Shown here piece by piece: positions 59,337 to 64,000 of a DNA stretch of 64,000 nucleotides. A program made the position numbers and the translations under genes. The notes beneath the pieces were generated by a model that was not told the DNA's origin, searched no databases, and saw nothing but the letters and a program-made list of their open reading frames with translations. Source of the stretch: Asterias rubens (lineage: Eukaryota > Echinodermata > Asteroidea > Forcipulatida > Asteriidae); NCBI RefSeq assembly GCF_902459465.1, contig NC_047062.1, positions 20,295,703 to 20,359,702 on the forward strand, read 5' to 3'. Each line of letters opens with the position of its first letter. Positions within the stretch are counted from its first letter, which is position 1.

Positions 59337-62300
59337 ATGGGCTCCAAGACGTCAACCCTTCTTCAAAAGGAGGAAATAGATGACATTCAGAAAGAAACAG
59401 GGTGTAAGTTTAACATTTATTGACTTCATTGAGGAGTTGATCATGTCAGTGTACGAATTATTGTGAAAATGTGGTGGCAGGAGCCGGAAATGGGCATATC
59501 ACTGGCACTACGTTTATCAATATTTATATAGCCTACACAATGAATAGGAATTAATATAGGCCTACGACAGACATTACAAATGAAATGCTCAGTCATAACA
59601 ATCTTTAAAAGTGGTTTTATTGTTAATTTTACTGACATTTCATTGTAACTGTATTATTAAATTAATGACACTGACATAATATGAATGACTATTGATTGAT
59701 TTAGTTAGTTAGATTAATGAATGTTATTGTTAATTGATTGAATAATAAATTGATCACTTAATATTGACTTTTTTTTGCATGTTGATGTTCAATGTTGTGA
59801 TTCACTGATTTATTAGCATATTGATCAGATTAGTGAAGTACGCAGGCCTTTCTGCATGCTGAGTTGTGGTAGGCTAGATCTTTGATGTCAGACAACTCTA
59901 CCAGGTGTTGGACAACTGGACAGTCGGAGACTTCAACGGGTCAGACAGCTTGACCTTTTTTCCCCTTTTAAGTTCAACCACCGTTCAGCACGGGGTACGA
60001 GCGTACTGACTGGGTGGGGGGGGGGAGGGGGGCGCACACGCATGGGCTGCATCAGAGATTCGCATACCACAAAAGACAACCTTTGATGCGTTTTGGAGGT
60101 CGTAACCAAAACTGTTTCGGTTGAATTGGCCATTAGTTAATCACTGGCCAATGACCGTAACAGTTATTGTTTGGTTAATGCTGCCAAGACACGCCCCAGC
60201 TTGATTTCTTGTCGAGTTGTCAAGGCACATCGTCAAATTCTTACACTGACAACTCAAGCTATTGAGTTGTCTTGACCAATCGAGTGAGAAATTATATAAA
60301 ATGAATTATTCCAGAAATGGCAGATCCACACTTCTTTTGTAAACATTTTTTTTTTAAAGAAATTTCCCCCCTCATATTCACTGACCTTAAATATTTTCCT
60401 TACAGTTTCAAAAAGACAAATTGTTCGACTTTACAGTCGATTTGAAAGCCTGGACAAAAGTGACAATGGTGCCCTAAGGTAAGTTCATATTATTATGCAA
60501 ATTGACTATTGTACAACTTTGATTTGACTTACTTTTACAAAAAGGACAAACAAATCTTTGCTCTATTTCAGATGTTCATATTATGAAAAACATTTTTACA
60601 TGCCAAGAACAATTCCATTTCTTTCATTATCCCCTCTCCCCAACATGATTGTCAGTCGAAAACACTTTTAGAATGTTATAGAAAGGTTTTGCGGTAACAC
60701 AATGTAATGACTATCTCTTCTGGAGAAGACAATCAGAGCATACTGATCGAAACGTCGAGTTGAAACCAACGGTTTTTTTTCAGGACCACCCCAACTCATT
60801 AAAGATAGTCATTACACGGTGTTACCGCAAAACCTTTCTGTATCGTATTTCCACCATGCAAAGTTTCAAATCCTACTGTTAGAATGTGTTTTTTATTTTC
60901 ATTTTTTTTTGAAGTCGAGAAGATCTTCTAAGAATTCCTGAGCTGGCCATCAACCCACTCGGTGACCGCATCATTCACGCCTTCTTCATGGACAGCCCTG
61001 ACAGTAAAATCAACTTCAGACAATTCATGAGGACACTGTCACTGTTCCGACCAATCAAGACCCATGATTGTGAGACTGCCTGCAACAGCAGAGATAACAA
61101 ATTGAAATGTGAGTTCTGGAACTTGAATAAGATTTGAGCGTCCCATGAAATTCAATTTTGGTGGTTTATTGATCAAAATTGCTGGAGCTGAGTGGCAACC
61201 ATGTTACAAATTATAAGAATAAAAGAAACGAACTATGCTAACTGAGTGACGAATTAGGATGATTTATTAAAAAAGTAAATTTACACAGATGTTTATAGTT
61301 TGTGAGTGAAAGAGTATTCAATATAATTATTCTATACTTATTACATGACAGCTTTCCATTAAAATTCTACAAATGAGCTTGGATAGCGACTTTCCATTAT
61401 CCCTTTGTATTGATCACTAAAATGAGCAAGTAATACACCACAAGGGAACTGACCGGATAAATTTGTAATAATTTTAGGGTGAACAAAGAAATTTTCTGAT
61501 TTGAAATTAATGAGAAATAAAGGGCAAAACTAAAAATAAATAATATGCTATTTGTGTTTTTTTTCTATCCACAGTTGCCTTCCGTATGTATGACTTGGAC
61601 AACAGTGGTGCTGTGACGAGAGATGAACTGTTGGTTATTCTTCAAATGATGGTGGGATCTAATATAACTGAAGAGCAACTCGGATCTATTGCAGATAGAA
61701 CCATCGCTGAGGCAGACGAAGATGCCACTGGTGCTATTACATATGAAAACTTTGCAAAGGTTAGTGTTTATGGTTTAAATATTAATTTGACTGGTATTGA
61801 ACTCCAACCACTTTCAATCCAACTGCATGTTTTGTTTGATTCTCTCCATCTGAGGGCTGCACTAGTTGGTCGTAGGATCAGTCGTACCACTTTAATCAGA
61901 GTCCCACAGTTTGGATGATGAGTTACCAATAATGGATTTTGTTAGAGTGGAGAGATCATAATAAATCACATCTAGAGAGATGATCTAGAGAGATATGTAA
62001 GATGGAGTTAACGTTATAATTTATGTTTACTCAGTTCTTTGTAAACTAGGTATTGTATTGACCCCTTGCATGACCCGCAGTGCACTTACACAACCCTCGC
62101 CCGTACCCCATTTTGGGAGTCAAAATGTACACAAAGAAATTTACCCCTCAAATTGTGGAAATGGCAGACGCGCATTTTGCAAAGATGCGATCATCCGTCT
62201 GAAAGGGGTGAATGCCTTGAGAAGTTTTTACAGTGTTTACAAATAATGTATTCATTTTGCTTCAATGTCGATTAATTTTGGTTCAAATGAAAATTGTGGC

Positions 62301-62519
62301 TATCATTCCAGAGGAAACAGCTGTAGCTCCCCGGAGATTTGTTTCTTTAATATGTTCAAATCTGTCATCTAACATGTGTGACAAGCATTTATTCTTCATC
62401 TTTCAAGTCTGTAGTTGGAACATACTTCAATGCCTTCTTATTGTCTCACTTTCTTCTACCATCAGGCTCTTGGGAGATCAGATGTGGAGCAAATGATGAG
62501 CATTCGGTTCCTGAATTGA
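59337..62519 (+). CDS. CHP1: Calcineurin B homologous protein 1
   Basis: Exons 59337-59403, 60406-60478, 60915-61108, 61575-61759 and 62466-62519 give 190 residues (human 195). Exon 1 must end GGGT before GTAAGT to keep the frame (KETGFSKRQ). MGSKTS is an N-myristoylation signal. RLYSRFESLDKSDNGALSRE is the degenerate EF1 region, and IPELAINPLGDRII and INFRQFMRTLSLFRPI are highly conserved. EF3 has a canonical loop (D118-L-D-N-S-G-A-V-T-R-D-E129). The EF4 loop is D159 to N170, with Asn where Glu is usual. The end DVEQMMSIRFLN matches the family. CHP1 binds Na+/H+ exchanger tails and helps them reach and work at the plasma membrane; it also activates GPAT4 in the ER. The linker between EF2 and EF3 is a few residues shorter than in human. 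Confidence 0.96.
60681..60838. mobile_element. MITE with 36-bp ends, GAAAGGTTTTGCGGTAACAC
   Basis: Left GAAAGGTTTTGCGGTAACAC and right GTGTTACCGCAAAACCTTTC are inverted, and the pairing extends through ATGACTATCT/AGATAGTCAT. The core has CTGATCGAAACGTCGAGTTG. It lies in CHP1 intron 2. Confidence 0.88.
62054..62200. mobile_element. Fragment of TATTGACCCCTTGCA element
   Basis: TATTGACCCCTTGCATGACC is the inverse of the right end of the element at 1764-1990. GC-richer DNA follows to about 62200. It lies in CHP1 intron 4. Confidence 0.5.
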
Positions 62520-64000
62520 CAACTTGGCCTTCCTCGCTCTCCTTTCCTGGTATCCCAAATGTTTTTGTAGCATCTTTTGAATTGCAATCTAAGTATACAA
62601 CAACAGAGTATGAATTATTTACAAAGAAAATAAAACACTTGAAATAAACCTAACTAATATAGTATTAATACACCATTGATCTAGTTTACTATTCTGGAGG
62701 AACTGGAAATTATAATGTCCCTGTTCATCAGGCATAAACATAGCTACCAACTTTCGCTGATTCTGCAGAAAGTTCCCTGAAAATAAACTCATCTTTCCAT
62801 GTTTTGATGAACAAATTTGAAAAGCTCTCTGATTCTTGAAAATTTGTCTCTATTATGTTGAATGTCAGTCTAAATATTTCTTTGAGAGTTGTACGTAATC
62901 TCTCTGATTGCAAGATGCTAATGGTGGCAGCTCTGAGTTACTTTTGACAATTCCTCAAGATTTCCTTTGACACTGTTGTTCGGAGAGCAGTGTTCATTTC
63001 AAATCTTGATGTTATATCTGTAGCTTTTGCACATATTTTAAAGGGAAATTCTCTTTTCGTTTTTGTGAGAGTATATCAATTTTTATCCTGTAGTTTTCAA
63101 TTAACACACAATACCAACCAGTGAAAATGTCATACAATTCATTGGGAAATTTTCAGAGGAGACACAAAATGTGACTTGCAGGTCACAATTAGATTTTCTC
63201 AACTTCTGCATTATAATTTGTTTTTCTCATTCTGTAGTTTGTCTGAAAGCATCTCATCATTTATATTGAAGAACTTTGAACTCTGGGTGGCAGCAGACTC
63301 ACCTGGTATAAGTCCTTTCTTCCTTCATTCCTTTCTTTCATTCATTCCTTCATTCATTTCTGGGCACAATAGCTTTATATGGAAAGTCTGTTGCTACCTC
63401 TTGTCCCCTAAAGTCTCCCTTGGTATAATATCGTGCCGAAGACATTACCTGGGCTCGATATCATTAAGCTGTTTATGCATAAATTGTTTTGCTAAGCAAA
63501 GATTGTGTGAAGCACTAGTTGAAACAATGTGAAACTTTGTGGAATGTTGGCTGGTAACTTGTATATTATTTTGTGATTTCCTTTATAACAATATTAATAG
63601 TAATATTGAGCAGTCTGGTTGTCTTATTTGTATGTAATAATTTGCTTCACTATGTAAATTTATCTGTAAAGAGCATATCTATTTTTTAACTTGAAATTTA
63701 AAATATTTATATCCAGATGATTAACAATATGCATCACAGAATTGTACTTTTATGGTTCATTTCTTCATGGTTGATGTCCTGTATCACATATACATTTAAT
63801 TTGTGTTATTTTGTAAAATAAATAAAGAGCTATACAAATGAAAAAGGATCGGTTGGAAATAATTTGAATCTCGAATGATGAACCCTAGCCACCTTTTTGT
63901 AGTGATGACCTGTGGTTCTTATAAAAACATTGAAATTTTGACATGGGATGGAGGAGGTGGTGTTCCTCCAAGGTTGAGCTTGAGAAAATTAGTCAGACTG
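62520..64000. other. CHP1 3' UTR and downstream DNA
   Basis: AT-rich with no further gene seen. Overlapping AATAAA hexamers at 63817-63822 and 63821-63826 would end a 1.3 kb 3' UTR. A TTCCTTCATTC short-tandem stretch lies at 63318-63358. A degenerate GCTAAGCAAAG repeat piece lies near 63445-63520. Confidence 0.6.

Noticed and set aside
60735-60775. Hammerhead-ribozyme-like core (CTGATCGAAACGTC) in the CHP1 intron element, and GGGTCGAAACGTC at 40632
   Set aside because: The conserved CTGATGA followed by a stem II before GAAA is not present, and stems I and III could not be drawn convincingly.

Overview
This is a stretch of animal nuclear genome. Every gene is cut by GT-AG introns, the proteins resemble vertebrate orthologues closely, and the non-coding DNA is AT-rich and packed with short inverted-repeat elements. 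Ortholog similarity and repeat style suggest a deuterostome, most likely an echinoderm such as a sea star. That placement is inference; no mitochondrial or rDNA marker is present.

Layout. (1) 1-9423, + strand: the 3' part of a KIF6 kinesin; the N-terminal motor half lies off the left edge. (2) 11693-19695, +: APLF, a DNA-break repair scaffold and histone chaperone with 12 coding exons. A tRNA-Glu(CTC) gene sits in its first intron. (3) 25319-27201, -: POLR2I (RPB9). (4) 27504-40374, +: ZFYVE21, with a 7.2 kb first intron; it is divergent from POLR2I with only 302 bp between start codons. (5) 45602-49267, -: CRLS1 (cardiolipin synthase), with a probable 5' exon near 50 kb. (6) 50440-53390, +: GNPNAT1, divergent from CRLS1. 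(7) 56572-58391, -: NDUFAF1 (complex I assembly factor CIA30). (8) 59337-62519, +: CHP1 (EF-hand partner of Na+/H+ exchangers), divergent from NDUFAF1.

The genes do not form a pathway. POLR2I/ZFYVE21, CRLS1/GNPNAT1 and NDUFAF1/CHP1 are head-to-head pairs that may share promoters. APLF/POLR2I, ZFYVE21/CRLS1 and GNPNAT1/NDUFAF1 converge tail to tail. NDUFAF1 and CHP1 are also near neighbours on human 15q15, which suggests old linkage.

Introns and intergenic DNA hold at least ten families of small non-autonomous elements (about 150-410 bp, long terminal inverted repeats, no coding capacity). Several are nested and several families occur more than once in the window. tRNA-derived SINE pieces and a few minisatellites are also present.

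I found no wholly new coding system. The observations most worth following are a second, internal histone-binding-like acidic motif in APLF, matching intron positions in both APLF PBZ zinc fingers, a possible upstream ORF whose stop overlaps the CRLS1 start codon, a non-canonical EF4 loop in CHP1, and a roughly 57 bp insertion unit with target-site-like flanks. All exon coordinates were read by eye from splice sites, reading frame and remembered family sequence, so each needs transcript support.
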